In this document: piece after piece, positions 8,744-17,475 of the stretch | Layout: the number at the start of each line of letters is the position of its first letter | How positions within the stretch are numbered: position 1 is the first letter of the stretch | Assembly (NCBI RefSeq): GCF_008124785.1 | Contig: NZ_VNHU01000001.1 | Span: 310,001-374,000, forward strand | From: Aquimarina intermedia | GTDB taxonomy: Bacteria > Bacteroidota > Bacteroidia > Flavobacteriales > Flavobacteriaceae | Reading direction: 5' to 3' | DNA: 64,000 bases | The notes under the pieces: model-generated | Databases searched by the model: none | Told to the model about the DNA's origin: nothing | The model's input: only the letters and a program-made list of their open reading frames with translations | Position numbers and translations under genes: made by a program

Positions 8744-9373
8744 ATGCCTCTTTACAAAACTATAACAGTAGACGAGAACACTAATATATTGATTTGGAAG
8801 ATTGAAGAGTCTTTTGAGTGGTTGAGTGATGGAATTTCGCTAACCGATAATTGCCGACAACGTGTTGATAATATGAAATCTGATCTGCATCGCAGAGGTT
8901 TTATGAGTATTAGACATTTACTGGCGATGTTTGGTTATACCGATCATGATTTGTTTTATGATGAATTTGGAAAGCCACATCTTGTTGATGGACGCCATAT
9001 ATCGATTACACATTCATTTATTTTTACAGCGATTATAATCAGCGATAAACCGGTAGGGATAGATATTGAAAAGCAGCGTGATAAGATTGAACGAATTGCT
9101 CATAAATTTGTTTCTTCTGAAACCGAATTCGTGGCCAATCATGACCAGAAAGTTCGTGCACTAACCATCATTTGGGGAGCAAAGGAATCTCTATATAAGC
9201 TATATGCTACACCTGGTTTGAGTTTTGAGCAGCATATTGACATCGTTCCTTTTGACTTAGGAATGCCATTTACTGCGGGTAGTATTAATTACAAGGAAGA
9301 AATTTCTTATTACGACATTAGCTTTATGGAGTTTGAGGATTTTACCTGTGTGTATGCGCAACCTTATGGATAA
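8744..9373 (+). CDS. 4'-phosphopantetheinyl transferase superfamily protein
   Basis: A 209-residue Sfp-type transferase. The two diagnostic motifs are present: VGIDIEKQ near residue 105 (magnesium-binding Asp and Glu) and WGAKESLYK near residue 142 (WxxKEAxxK type). Family members move the phosphopantetheine arm from coenzyme A onto a carrier-protein serine. Whether this one serves the fatty-acid acyl carrier protein or a secondary-metabolism carrier is unclear; no carrier gene is visible nearby. It heads a same-strand run of six genes that ends with arfB. Confidence 0.88.
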   Translation: MPLYKTITVDENTNILIWKIEESFEWLSDGISLTDNCRQRVDNMKSDLHRRGFMSIRHLLAMFGYTDHDLFYDEFGKPHLVDGRHISITHSFIFTAIIISDKPVGIDIEKQRDKIERIAHKFVSSETEFVANHDQKVRALTIIWGAKESLYKLYATPGLSFEQHIDIVPFDLGMPFTAGSINYKEEISYYDISFMEFEDFTCVYAQPYG

Positions 9374-9405
9374 ATGGTTCAATTGCAAATAAAATAATGT
9401 AACCA

Positions 9406-9666
9406 ATGAAAATATCGATAGAATTAACCTTGACCCCTTTGCAAACGGACTTTGAATCTCATATTATTGAATTTATAAAAGTTTTGAGAGGGTCCAAATT
9501 TACCGTATTGGAGAACCCTTTAAGCACACAGGTTTACGGGGATTATGATGAAGTAATGACCTTTCTTACAAAGGAGATAAAAGTCGCTTTTGGAACAATG
9601 GACAATGTTTTAGTGTATATGAAATTGGTTAAAAGTGATAGAAGCGATTATGAGCCAAATTTTTGA
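9406..9666 (+). CDS. Thiamine-binding-like small protein (YkoF/MTH1187 type)
   Basis: An 86-residue ferredoxin-like protein (MKISIELTLTPLQ; VYGDYDEVMTFL; VLVYMKLVKSDR). The strand-helix pattern matches the small YkoF/MTH1187 group whose best-known members bind thiamine or its pyrimidine precursor. No signal peptide is visible, so it should be cytosolic. It overlaps the following pnuC-type gene by 17 bp, which ties it to transport. Thiamine binding is an inference from the family; ligand residues cannot be judged with certainty. Confidence 0.62.
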   Translation: MKISIELTLTPLQTDFESHIIEFIKVLRGSKFTVLENPLSTQVYGDYDEVMTFLTKEIKVAFGTMDNVLVYMKLVKSDRSDYEPNF

Positions 9667-10282
9667 AATACTCTTTAATCAATACAGGTCGTATACCTTG
9701 CTGCATATATGGCTAGAAATCATAGCTGTTTTTTTTGGAATTCTAAGTGTATATTTTGCAAGATTGAATAGAATATGGGTATATCCGACAGGTCTTATCA
9801 GCACAAGTATTTTTGTATATCTTTTGTTTAAATGGTCACTTCTTGGAGATTTACTCATTAACGCATATTATTTTGTTATGAGTATTTACGGGTGGTATAT
9901 ATGGACTAGAAAAGTTGATGATACAAACGTGACGCCAATCAGTAGTACAACCAAAAAGGAGCAATGGATACAATTAGGTATAGGAATGCTCACCATAGTA
10001 TTTACGTATTCTGTGTATCAAATTTTTGACAAGTGGAATGACTGGACCGCGTATGTAGATACCCTCACTACCGCTATATTTTTTGTAGGGATGTGGTTGA
10101 TGGCAAAACGTAAAATTGAAAACTGGATCTATTGGATTATTGGAGACCTTATTTCAATACCGTTGTATTTCTATAAAGGGTTTACCTTTACCAGTTTACA
10201 ATATTTAATCTTCACCGTCATTGCAATTTTCGGATATATATCATGGAAGAAAAACTTAAACAACACCCTAGTCACTGCTTAA
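9650..10282 (+). CDS. pnuC: PnuC-family vitamin transporter (nicotinamide riboside or thiamine)
   Basis: A 210-residue membrane protein with seven to eight hydrophobic segments and the PnuC signature region (WLEIIAVFFGILSVYFARLNRIWVYPTGLIS; later WIYWIIGDLISIPLYFYKG). PnuC proteins pass an unphosphorylated vitamin by facilitated diffusion, and a kinase then traps it. The family includes nicotinamide riboside carriers and the PnuT thiamine carriers. Neighbours point both ways: a thiamine-binding-like protein upstream and a ribosylnicotinamide-kinase-like protein downstream. I chose ATG 9650 over GTG 9635. No TPP riboswitch precedes the operon. Confidence 0.85.
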   Translation: MSQIFEILFNQYRSYTLLHIWLEIIAVFFGILSVYFARLNRIWVYPTGLISTSIFVYLLFKWSLLGDLLINAYYFVMSIYGWYIWTRKVDDTNVTPISSTTKKEQWIQLGIGMLTIVFTYSVYQIFDKWNDWTAYVDTLTTAIFFVGMWLMAKRKIENWIYWIIGDLISIPLYFYKGFTFTSLQYLIFTVIAIFGYISWKKNLNNTLVTA

Positions 10283-10812
10283 AAATAGTTGTCTTTGGAC
10301 CAGAATCTACTGGAAAAACAACCTTATGCAAGCAATTAGCATCACATTATGATATGTTATGGATTGAGGAATATGCGCGTCCTTACCTGCAGGAGAAATG
10401 GGATAAGGAAAAGAAAATTTGCACATATGAGGATTTGTTGCCAATAGCAATAGGTCAAATGAATCTGGAGAACGGAGCTGTGCGGCAAAACCCGGAGATT
10501 CTGATTTGCGATACGGATTTACTGGAGACCAAAGTGTATTCAGAAGTATATTTTGACGGAAAGGTTCCGCAACTTTTAGATAAATTTTCACGTTTGAATT
10601 CTTACGATTTATATCTTTTAACTTATATTGATACCCCATGGATTCCTGATGACCTACGGGATAAACCAGACGAGCGAGAAGTAATGTTTCAACATTTTAA
10701 AAATGCTTTAGACCGTGAAAACAGACCGTATGTTATTTTAAAAGGTAATGAATCCACAAGGTTGGCGAAGGCTATAACAACTATTGATACTCTTAAAGAA
10801 CTTAAAAAGTGA
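10243..10812 (+). CDS. NadR-like P-loop kinase (ribosylnicotinamide kinase type)
   Basis: A 189-residue ATP-binding protein with Walker A GPESTGKTTL at about residues 19-28. The following IEEYARPYLQEKW and ICDTDLLETKVYSE segments match the kinase half of NadR, which phosphorylates nicotinamide riboside. The adenylyltransferase and DNA-binding domains of full NadR are absent. It overlaps the PnuC gene by 40 bp and the next gene by 4 bp. The simplest role is trapping the vitamin imported by PnuC, but a thiamine substrate cannot be excluded. Confidence 0.78.
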   Translation: MEEKLKQHPSHCLKIVVFGPESTGKTTLCKQLASHYDMLWIEEYARPYLQEKWDKEKKICTYEDLLPIAIGQMNLENGAVRQNPEILICDTDLLETKVYSEVYFDGKVPQLLDKFSRLNSYDLYLLTYIDTPWIPDDLRDKPDEREVMFQHFKNALDRENRPYVILKGNESTRLAKAITTIDTLKELKK

Positions 10813-12374
10813 ATATTACAGATAGCGATATAAAATTAATAAAATCAAAAGGACTAACTGTTGACAAAGTATTGTCCCAAATTGAAATTTTCAAAAATGA
10901 AATTCCGTTTGTTGCTCTACGAAGTGCTGCAACACTGGAAAACGGAATTTCTAAAATCTCTGACACGTATCAAAAAGAATTAATTGAACGCTATGAGAAA
11001 AAAGTATATGATTTGGAGACAATTAAATTTGTGCCAGCTTCGGGTGCGGCGTCGAGGATGTTTAAAGAACTATTTCGGTTTTTAGATTATTATGATGCCG
11101 ATAAAGAAAGCTTGAATTCCTATACGAATCATGAAAAGGCGGATGCTATTCGATTATTTTTAATTGGATTAGAGAAATTTCCTTTTTATAGCACTGTGAT
11201 GAATGAAGTTAAGCGTTTTTCACCTGATTTTGATTCCCTTTCTGAAGGCGAACAGCTGTATTTATTTGTAGAGGTTATGCTAAGAGAAAGGGGATTAAAT
11301 TATGGTTGGTATCCCAAAGGTCTGTTACCCTTTCATAAGTATTCTGAAAGAATCGCCACAGCGTTTGAAGAGCATCTCTACGAAGCTGCTGGTTATAATG
11401 TCAATGGTGATAAGGCTTCAAAAATACACTTTACAATTTCAAAAGAACATCTAGAAGCTTTTAACGAAGAATTTGAACGTATACAGCAAGACGTAGAATT
11501 AAAAACAGCAACAAAATTTGACATTTCCTATTCATTCCAAAAACCGGAAACCGACACCATTGCGGTTACTATGGATAATGAACCTTTTAGACTTGAAAAC
11601 GGAGAATTGCTATTCAGACCAGGGGGTCATGGAGCCTTAATTGAAAACCTCAATGATCTTGATGCAGATATCATTTATATTAAAAACATAGATAATGTAG
11701 TAGTTCGTAAGTATCAAAATGAATTATCAGGTTTCAAAAAAGTTTTAGCAGGTAAGCTTTTAGAAATTCAACAAGAAGTTTTTGATATACTAAAGTGTAT
11801 AGATAAAGAGGTGCCTACCGAAGAAAAGCTAAAACAAATAAAACAGTTTCTTGTTGAAGAACTAAATGTCCGGCTACCTTTAGATTTTGATAAATTTTCT
11901 GATAAATTTAAAGTCCTATTCATAAAAGAATCTTTGAATCGACCTATCAGAGTTTGTGGTATGGTTATTAATGAAGGTGAACCGGGAGGAGGCCCTTTTT
12001 GGGTAAAACAAGAAAACGGTCGTGTTGTACTACAGATAATTGAAGCCCCGCAAATTAACAAAAATGATCGCAGACAAAAGGAAATTTTAGCCGGTGCTAC
12101 ACATTTTAACCCAGTAGATTTGGTCTGTGGAGTGAGAAATTACAAAGGAGAAAAATTCAATCTATTAGATTTTGTGGATCCCGATGCGGGTTTTATTACC
12201 ACAAAAACTATGAACGGACGACGATTAAAAGCCTTGGAACTTCCTGGATTGTGGAATGGTGCCATGTCCAACTGGATAAGTGTTTTTGTGGAAGTGCCGT
12301 TAACAACATTTAATCCAGTCAAATCAGTTAATGATCTGTTGAAATCCGCGCATCAGGTAAAATTATTTTCGTGA
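10809..12374 (+). CDS. DUF4301 protein
   Basis: A 521-residue protein matching DUF4301, a Bacteroidetes family of unknown function. Conserved-looking parts are KFVPASGAASRMFKEL near residue 75, RPGGHGALIENLNDLDADIIYIKNIDNV near residue 275, and VCGMVINEGEPGGGPFWVK near residue 380. The glycine-rich GHGALIENL and IKNIDNV segments resemble parts of nucleotide-sugar pyrophosphorylases, so a nucleotidyltransferase-like fold is possible but unproven. The start is GTG at 10809, which overlaps the stop of the upstream kinase gene; the 3' end overlaps arfB by 4 bp. Confidence 0.8.
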   Translation: MNITDSDIKLIKSKGLTVDKVLSQIEIFKNEIPFVALRSAATLENGISKISDTYQKELIERYEKKVYDLETIKFVPASGAASRMFKELFRFLDYYDADKESLNSYTNHEKADAIRLFLIGLEKFPFYSTVMNEVKRFSPDFDSLSEGEQLYLFVEVMLRERGLNYGWYPKGLLPFHKYSERIATAFEEHLYEAAGYNVNGDKASKIHFTISKEHLEAFNEEFERIQQDVELKTATKFDISYSFQKPETDTIAVTMDNEPFRLENGELLFRPGGHGALIENLNDLDADIIYIKNIDNVVVRKYQNELSGFKKVLAGKLLEIQQEVFDILKCIDKEVPTEEKLKQIKQFLVEELNVRLPLDFDKFSDKFKVLFIKESLNRPIRVCGMVINEGEPGGGPFWVKQENGRVVLQIIEAPQINKNDRRQKEILAGATHFNPVDLVCGVRNYKGEKFNLLDFVDPDAGFITTKTMNGRRLKALELPGLWNGAMSNWISVFVEVPLTTFNPVKSVNDLLKSAHQVKLFS

Positions 12375-12772
12375 AGACAGACGTCCTATTAAAAGAGTTA
12401 GAGTTTAAAGCAACACGTAGTTCTGGAGCAGGAGGACAGCACGTAAATAAAGTGTCAACAAAAATTATTGTTCGATTGCATATTGACAATTCTCAAGGAT
12501 TCACATTAGAAGAGAAACAACGTCTACGCAGTAAACTGGTGTCACGAATCTCTAATGAGGGATATTTACAACTATCATGTGATGCAAGTCGTAATCAACA
12601 CCGCAATAAAAATTTGGCAATCCAACGTCTACTGGATATGTTGAAAGCTGCTCTAGTAAGAGAAAAAGTCAGAAAATCTACAAAACCTTCCCGAGCGAGC
12701 ATTCAAAAACGGCTTGACAGTAAGAAAAAACAGTCACAACGTAAAGAAAATCGAAGAAATCCGGATTTCTGA
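12371..12772 (+). CDS. arfB: Alternative ribosome-rescue peptidyl-tRNA hydrolase ArfB
   Basis: A 133-residue release-factor-like protein with the catalytic GGQ in SSGAGGQHVNKVST at about residues 19-23 and no stop-codon-recognition domain. The C-terminal third is rich in lysine and arginine (RKSTKPSRASIQKRLDSKKKQSQRKENRR), the tail that enters the empty mRNA channel of stalled ribosomes. Length and layout match E. coli YaeJ/ArfB. The start is GTG at 12371, overlapping the DUF4301 stop, so its translation probably depends on the upstream gene. Confidence 0.92.
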   Translation: MKTDVLLKELEFKATRSSGAGGQHVNKVSTKIIVRLHIDNSQGFTLEEKQRLRSKLVSRISNEGYLQLSCDASRNQHRNKNLAIQRLLDMLKAALVREKVRKSTKPSRASIQKRLDSKKKQSQRKENRRNPDF

Positions 12773-12965
12773 GTTCTTTATAGTAGAAATGTGTAAAAAA
12801 TCCACACAATTTTGGGTAATCCTCTATGCTTATTAAAAATCTATAAAATTAATTATTTTATTAAGTTATTGACTTACAATATGTTAAATGTATTTGTGGT
12901 TATTTTTATTTTTTGGAACAGTTATTACTATTACTTACATGTAGAATAGTTTATAACTAGTTCCT

Positions 12966-13289
12966 ATGAAGAAGTTGCCTTATATATTTTTAGCAGTGAT
13001 TGGTATTGTTTCAGCACAGGGTGTTCAGGCTCAAGAAAGGGAAGAACTAAGCGTAATGAGGGAAGCTAAGGAAGTTAAAAATTTAAAATTTCGCGCTATT
13101 GAAATTGTTGAATTACCAATGGCAATTCAAGATAAAGCAGCTGTTGATTTTGAAAATTTTAGAATTAAAGAAGCATATATTTCTGAGAATGAGCTTTATA
13201 AGATTGTTCTCGTGAACAAAGATAACTTCACACAAGTTGTATTTGCAAGCGCTAAAGGCGAATGGATTAAGCCAAACGACAAATCTTAA
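12966..13289 (+). CDS. Small secreted protein, unknown function
   Basis: A 107-residue protein with a signal peptide ending in GVQAQ (about residue 23). The mature part is about 84 residues, starts with charged helix (EREELSVMREAKEVKNLKFR) and continues with alternating strands (YKIVLVNKDNFTQVVFASAKGEWIKP). I do not recognise the family. It is isolated: about 190 bp of AT-rich DNA upstream and a strong terminator downstream. Confidence 0.68.
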   Translation: MKKLPYIFLAVIGIVSAQGVQAQEREELSVMREAKEVKNLKFRAIEIVELPMAIQDKAAVDFENFRIKEAYISENELYKIVLVNKDNFTQVVFASAKGEWIKPNDKS

Positions 13290-13352
13290 ATCTAGGGGTA
13301 GAAAAGGAATATCGTTTCACAACCATAAAGCGATATAAAGTTGTTTAGTGCT

Positions 13353-13384
13353 AAAAAGAGACTCGATCCCAAGAGTCTCTTTTT
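13353..13384 (+). terminator. Terminator after the 107-residue secreted protein
   Basis: A 12-bp perfect stem (AAAAAGAGACTC with GAGTCTCTTTTT), an eight-base loop, and further T residues after the stem. Confidence 0.85.
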
Positions 13385-13454
13385 TATTTCTATTTCTTTA
13401 CTTACAATACGTTAACGACTTCTAAAAAAGCATTAACTTTATAGGATATCTGCT

Positions 13455-13462
13455 TATCTTTG
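13455..13462 (+). promoter_or_regulatory. -7 promoter element before the response regulator
   Basis: TATCTTTG matches TAnnTTTG exactly. The upstream -33 position is only weakly matched (TTAA about 18 bp before). It implies a leader of about 80 nt. Confidence 0.5.
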
Positions 13463-13551
13463 GGTGTTTTAGAGTAGACTATGCCCATGTCTGTTTTAAT
13501 AATTAGGTAATACTGTTTAATGGCAGTATAATTTTTTCAATTTCAGAGAAT

Positions 13552-14943
13552 ATGTCCAAAATATTGATTGTAGAAGATGATGTAGCTTTTTGTACAATGC
13601 TTAAGACCTTTTTAGCTAAAAAGAATTATGAAGTGACCACAGCATTTTCAGGAAGCGAAGCTTCCTCTAAGATTCAGGATCATATGTATGATGTAGTATT
13701 GACGGATGTACGATTGCCTGATAGAGACGGAATCACTTTACTAAAAGAAATTCAGCAAAAAGATGCGACTACTCAAGTAATTATAATGACAGGATATGCA
13801 GAGGTGAATATGGCCGTAACCGCTATTAAACAAGGGGCATTTGATTATGTTTCCAAACCTTTTAATCCAGATACAATACTTCAGACGATCGATAGTGCTC
13901 TCAAACAAGAAAAACAAGTAGCTGCTAACAACAGTACTATCTCTCAAAACAAACAAGAAATATCCCAACAGTTACCAAAAGAAAAGAAGAAAGTTGTTCC
14001 TTCAAAAAAAACGGATACTTCTTTTGTCAAGGGAATTAGCGATGCGTCAAAAAAGTTAAATGAATATGTTGCCCTGGTAGCCCCAACCAAGATGTCGGTT
14101 TTAATCATTGGCGATAGTGGTACAGGTAAAGAATATATTGCAAGTAGTATCCATAAGGCTAGTAATCGTGCAGAAAAACCTTTTATTGCAGTAGATTGTG
14201 GAGCAATACCTAAAGAGATTGCATCCAGTGAGTTCTTTGGTCATATTAAGGGTTCGTTTACTGGAGCTGTAAATGATAAAGTTGGACACTTTGAAGCAGC
14301 TAATGGAGGAACCTTATTTCTTGATGAAATTGGGAATTTGAGTTACGAACTACAAGTTCAGTTATTACGAGCTTTACAAGAAAGAAAAGTAAAACCTGTT
14401 GGGAGTAATAAAGAAATTGCAGTTGATATACGAGTTATTGCAGCAACCAATGAGGATCTTAGTAATGCCGTTAAAGAAGGTGAGTTTAGAGAAGATCTTT
14501 ATCATCGTCTCAATGAATTTTCGATTAAAGTCCCACCTTTAAGAGAGCGTATAGAAGACCTTATGCTTTTTGCTAACTATTTTCTTGAAGAATCAAATGA
14601 TGAACTAGAAAAAAGTGTGGTTGGTTTTGAAGATGAGGTATTAGAATCTTTTAAGAAGTATAGCTGGCCGGGCAATTTGAGAGAGCTCAAAAATATAGTA
14701 AAACGCTCTGTGTTATTGACTCAAAATGATTGGGTGGCACAAGAGGTTTTGCCAAGTGATATTGCTCATGCTACGGCAACTACTAAAAACACCTATGGGT
14801 TATTCAAAAACCAAAACGAACAAGAGCTGATTCTCGATGCACTCGAGAAAGCAAATGGAAATAAGGCTAAAGCTGCACGTATGTTGTCAATTGATCGTAA
14901 AACCTTGTATAACAAGCTAAAACAATACGATATTAGTCTTTAA
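13552..14943 (+). CDS. Sigma54-type two-component response regulator
   Basis: A 463-residue NtrC-like regulator. The receiver domain (1-120) has Asp9/Asp10, phosphoacceptor Asp52 and Lys102. The AAA+ domain (about 155-395) has Walker A GDSGTGKE (187-194), the sigma54-contact loop GSFTGA (234-239; the usual form is GAFTGA) and Walker B GGTLFLDEIG (252-261). A Fis-type helix-turn-helix closes the protein (ANGNKAKAARMLSIDRKTLYNKLK). It should activate sigma54 promoters when phosphorylated. The natural partner is the hybrid histidine kinase encoded convergently next to it. Confidence 0.93.
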   Translation: MSKILIVEDDVAFCTMLKTFLAKKNYEVTTAFSGSEASSKIQDHMYDVVLTDVRLPDRDGITLLKEIQQKDATTQVIIMTGYAEVNMAVTAIKQGAFDYVSKPFNPDTILQTIDSALKQEKQVAANNSTISQNKQEISQQLPKEKKKVVPSKKTDTSFVKGISDASKKLNEYVALVAPTKMSVLIIGDSGTGKEYIASSIHKASNRAEKPFIAVDCGAIPKEIASSEFFGHIKGSFTGAVNDKVGHFEAANGGTLFLDEIGNLSYELQVQLLRALQERKVKPVGSNKEIAVDIRVIAATNEDLSNAVKEGEFREDLYHRLNEFSIKVPPLRERIEDLMLFANYFLEESNDELEKSVVGFEDEVLESFKKYSWPGNLRELKNIVKRSVLLTQNDWVAQEVLPSDIAHATATTKNTYGLFKNQNEQELILDALEKANGNKAKAARMLSIDRKTLYNKLKQYDISL

Positions 14944-17378
14944 TTTTCAACTTTAAGTTTGTCAATAAGCAGCAAGATTTTCGTAATACTTTGTTTTGTG
15001 AGCTTATAAATTTCCTTGTTGGAAACCCCATAATTGTCGGGCTGCTCCAAGCGTTCTAACAGTTCTACAACCTCCGTAGCTTTTATTTGCCTAAACATGG
15101 GAAGTATTTTGTGAGTAATTGATTTTATTTCTTCCACATTCTTGCTGCGAACTGCTTCTTTTAGAAGTTTCAGGTTTGTTTGAGTGCTATCATAAAAAGT
15201 ATCTAATATGGCATATAAACTTTCAGAATCTCCTTGAGCAAACATCATTAAATCGTTTAAAGAGTATTGTTTATTTTTTGTATCAGAATTCGACGGATCG
15301 GCAGTTGATTCTGTTTCTGCAAGTGTAATATTGATATTTAAAGCATGTGCCATAAGTTGTAAAAGAGTATTAGGAGCATAAGGCTTGCGTAAACTATATA
15401 CAAATCCGGCCTTCTTATAATCCGCGTCGGTGGTATCTGTTCTGCCAGATAATGCGATTACAGGAATAGATTTAGTTTTTTCATTTTTACGTAATTCGTC
15501 AAGCAATTCAAAACCGTCCATTCTCGGCATTTGAATATCGGTCAAAATAAGATCATAATATTTTTCATCGGCTAGCGCTAACGCAGTTTGGGCGTCCTGA
15601 GCGCTATCGTACTTTAAACCCGCTAAGTCTGCCACCTCACTTGTAAGTGCTAACTGCGTAGGATCGTCGTCTACCAAGAGCACAGATCGATTTTTTAGGG
15701 CATTGTAATTTTTATGGTCAGAACCCTCTTCTACTAATAAAATATGACTGCGTTTTACAGGAATAGCCACGGTGAAGGTACTACCTTTTCCAGGCGTACT
15801 CTCTAGACTTATTGTGCCTTGGAGCAACATGATAATTTTCTTCGTAATTGCCAGTCCTAACCCAAAACCGCCATATTGCTTTTCTGTACTATCATCCCCC
15901 TGAGAAAACTCTTCAAAAATATGCTTTTGTTGTTCTTCTGTGATGCCGATACCGGTATCCTTTATTTTTATAATTAACTGTTTTTCTGATACGCCGTTCT
16001 CTAATATTTTACTGGAAACGGTTATGGACCCGCTATCCGTAAACTTATATGCATTATTTATTAAATTAGTAAGAACCTGTTTAATCCTGAAGGGATCGCT
16101 CAGATATTGTCTTGTCAAATTCTCTTCGGTATGAAGGTGAATATCCAATTTTTTTGGATCATTAATTGGAATGGCGCTTATGACCGTAGTTTCTATGACA
16201 TTTTTTGGTGTAAAAGGTAATTCCTCAATGACCATCCGGCCCGCTTCCAGTTTAGATAAATCCAGCAAATCATTCACTAGATGAAGAATATAGTCAGAAG
16301 ATTTCTTCAAATGATCAAGATAGTGTTCCTGTTTGGTGTTCAGTTCAGTTTTTTCGAGTAAATCCGAATATCCAATAACGGTGTTGAGAGGAGATCTAAG
16401 ATCGTGGGTAACAGTATTAATAAGGGTTTCTCTCGTTTTTAACAGCGATTCTTTATAGGCCTTTTCCTCTTCAAGTGCAATTCTATACTTTTGACTTCTC
16501 GATACATCTCTAATTATCAAAAATAGGAAGACAATAGCCACTAAAAGACTTGTAAGTGCAATTATTACTATTATTCTAGAGGTTTTATCCAACATTTGGC
16601 TAGAAGCCTCAAGGCGCTGATAATATTCATTGCGTTCATTTTGTTCAATAGTAGCTAAAAGATCTCGTAATTGACGGGTAATTACTTGATCTTTTTCTAA
16701 AAGGTTGTTTTCCTTCTGCGAAATTTGCTGCTTGTATTTTTTGTCACGCTCTTCTAATTCAGTCAGCACTTGTCTGACTGTTGTGGTCAGGGAGTCCAAG
16801 GTTTGATTAGTAAGTCGCTCGGCATTATCTTCCTTCGTTAAGCTTATAATGTTAACAACTGATTTTCGAAACTGTGGATCCAGACTTCTAAAACGTTTTT
16901 CATAATTAGAATCGTCAAAAGATTCATTTGCCTTTTTTAACTCATCAATGGCTGTGGCATAAATTCCTTTTTCTTTTCGTTGTTTATACAGCTTGATTAG
17001 TTCTTCAAAATTCTTGTTCTTACTGTCAATCAAATGCCTTAGGCTATCGATTTTGATGGTTTGAAGACTGTCTTCTGATATGGCAGAGACTTTATGAATG
17101 GTTTGAAGTATGGTATCAATTTTTGCTTTGTAGTTTTTAAATTTTTCTACATCCGCTGTTTGTATGATGTTACGTGTTAAACTTTCTGCCTCGTAGAGCC
17201 CGGTCAAAGTTTCTCCAACTAAGAAAAGTTTTTCGTTATTCTTATTTTTTATTTCAGTAATCTGAGTATAGTTATTTATCTGTCGATATATAACCCAAAA
17301 AGCAATCACAGCAAGTACTCCCGCTAGGATATAGCTGGCTACAATTTTAAAAGTTACTGATCTCTTCGTGTTTTTCAT
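14940..17378 (-). CDS. Hybrid histidine kinase (HisKA-HATPase-REC-HPt)
   Basis: An 812-residue inner-membrane sensor kinase. Membrane segments at about 11-31 and 269-290 bracket a helical periplasmic sensor region. Next come a dimerisation domain with phospho-His325 (VTHDLRSP), an ATPase domain with N-box NLINNAYKF (438-446), G1 DTGIG (474-478) and G2 GGFGLGL (503-509), a receiver domain with Asp614 (ILTDIQMPRMDG), and a C-terminal HPt domain with His756 (SITHKILP). This gives a complete His-Asp-His relay in one chain, ready to pass phosphate to a separate regulator. The stop bases TTAA at 14940-14943 are shared with the convergent response-regulator gene. Confidence 0.94.
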   Translation of the reverse strand: MKNTKRSVTFKIVASYILAGVLAVIAFWVIYRQINNYTQITEIKNKNNEKLFLVGETLTGLYEAESLTRNIIQTADVEKFKNYKAKIDTILQTIHKVSAISEDSLQTIKIDSLRHLIDSKNKNFEELIKLYKQRKEKGIYATAIDELKKANESFDDSNYEKRFRSLDPQFRKSVVNIISLTKEDNAERLTNQTLDSLTTTVRQVLTELEERDKKYKQQISQKENNLLEKDQVITRQLRDLLATIEQNERNEYYQRLEASSQMLDKTSRIIVIIALTSLLVAIVFLFLIIRDVSRSQKYRIALEEEKAYKESLLKTRETLINTVTHDLRSPLNTVIGYSDLLEKTELNTKQEHYLDHLKKSSDYILHLVNDLLDLSKLEAGRMVIEELPFTPKNVIETTVISAIPINDPKKLDIHLHTEENLTRQYLSDPFRIKQVLTNLINNAYKFTDSGSITVSSKILENGVSEKQLIIKIKDTGIGITEEQQKHIFEEFSQGDDSTEKQYGGFGLGLAITKKIIMLLQGTISLESTPGKGSTFTVAIPVKRSHILLVEEGSDHKNYNALKNRSVLLVDDDPTQLALTSEVADLAGLKYDSAQDAQTALALADEKYYDLILTDIQMPRMDGFELLDELRKNEKTKSIPVIALSGRTDTTDADYKKAGFVYSLRKPYAPNTLLQLMAHALNINITLAETESTADPSNSDTKNKQYSLNDLMMFAQGDSESLYAILDTFYDSTQTNLKLLKEAVRSKNVEEIKSITHKILPMFRQIKATEVVELLERLEQPDNYGVSNKEIYKLTKQSITKILLLIDKLKVEN

Positions 17379-17455
17379 AAGCTATGTCAAGCTACAAAAT
17401 TAAGTAACTTAAAAATTTAGTTCTATTAAAGGTATGATAAATCCCTTAAACATGA

Positions 17456-17463
17456 TATTTTTG
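17456..17463 (+). promoter_or_regulatory. -7 promoter element before the first TPP riboswitch
   Basis: TATTTTTG matches TAnnTTTG. It ends about 12 bp before the start of the aptamer, so transcription would begin just at the aptamer. No clear TTTG is seen at the -33 position. Confidence 0.45.
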
Positions 17464-17475
17464 TACCCTTATCTC

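Noticed and set aside
9635..9649. GTG start for the PnuC-type gene.
   Set aside because: ATG 9650 gives a normal family N-terminus; the GTG would only lengthen the overlap with the upstream gene.
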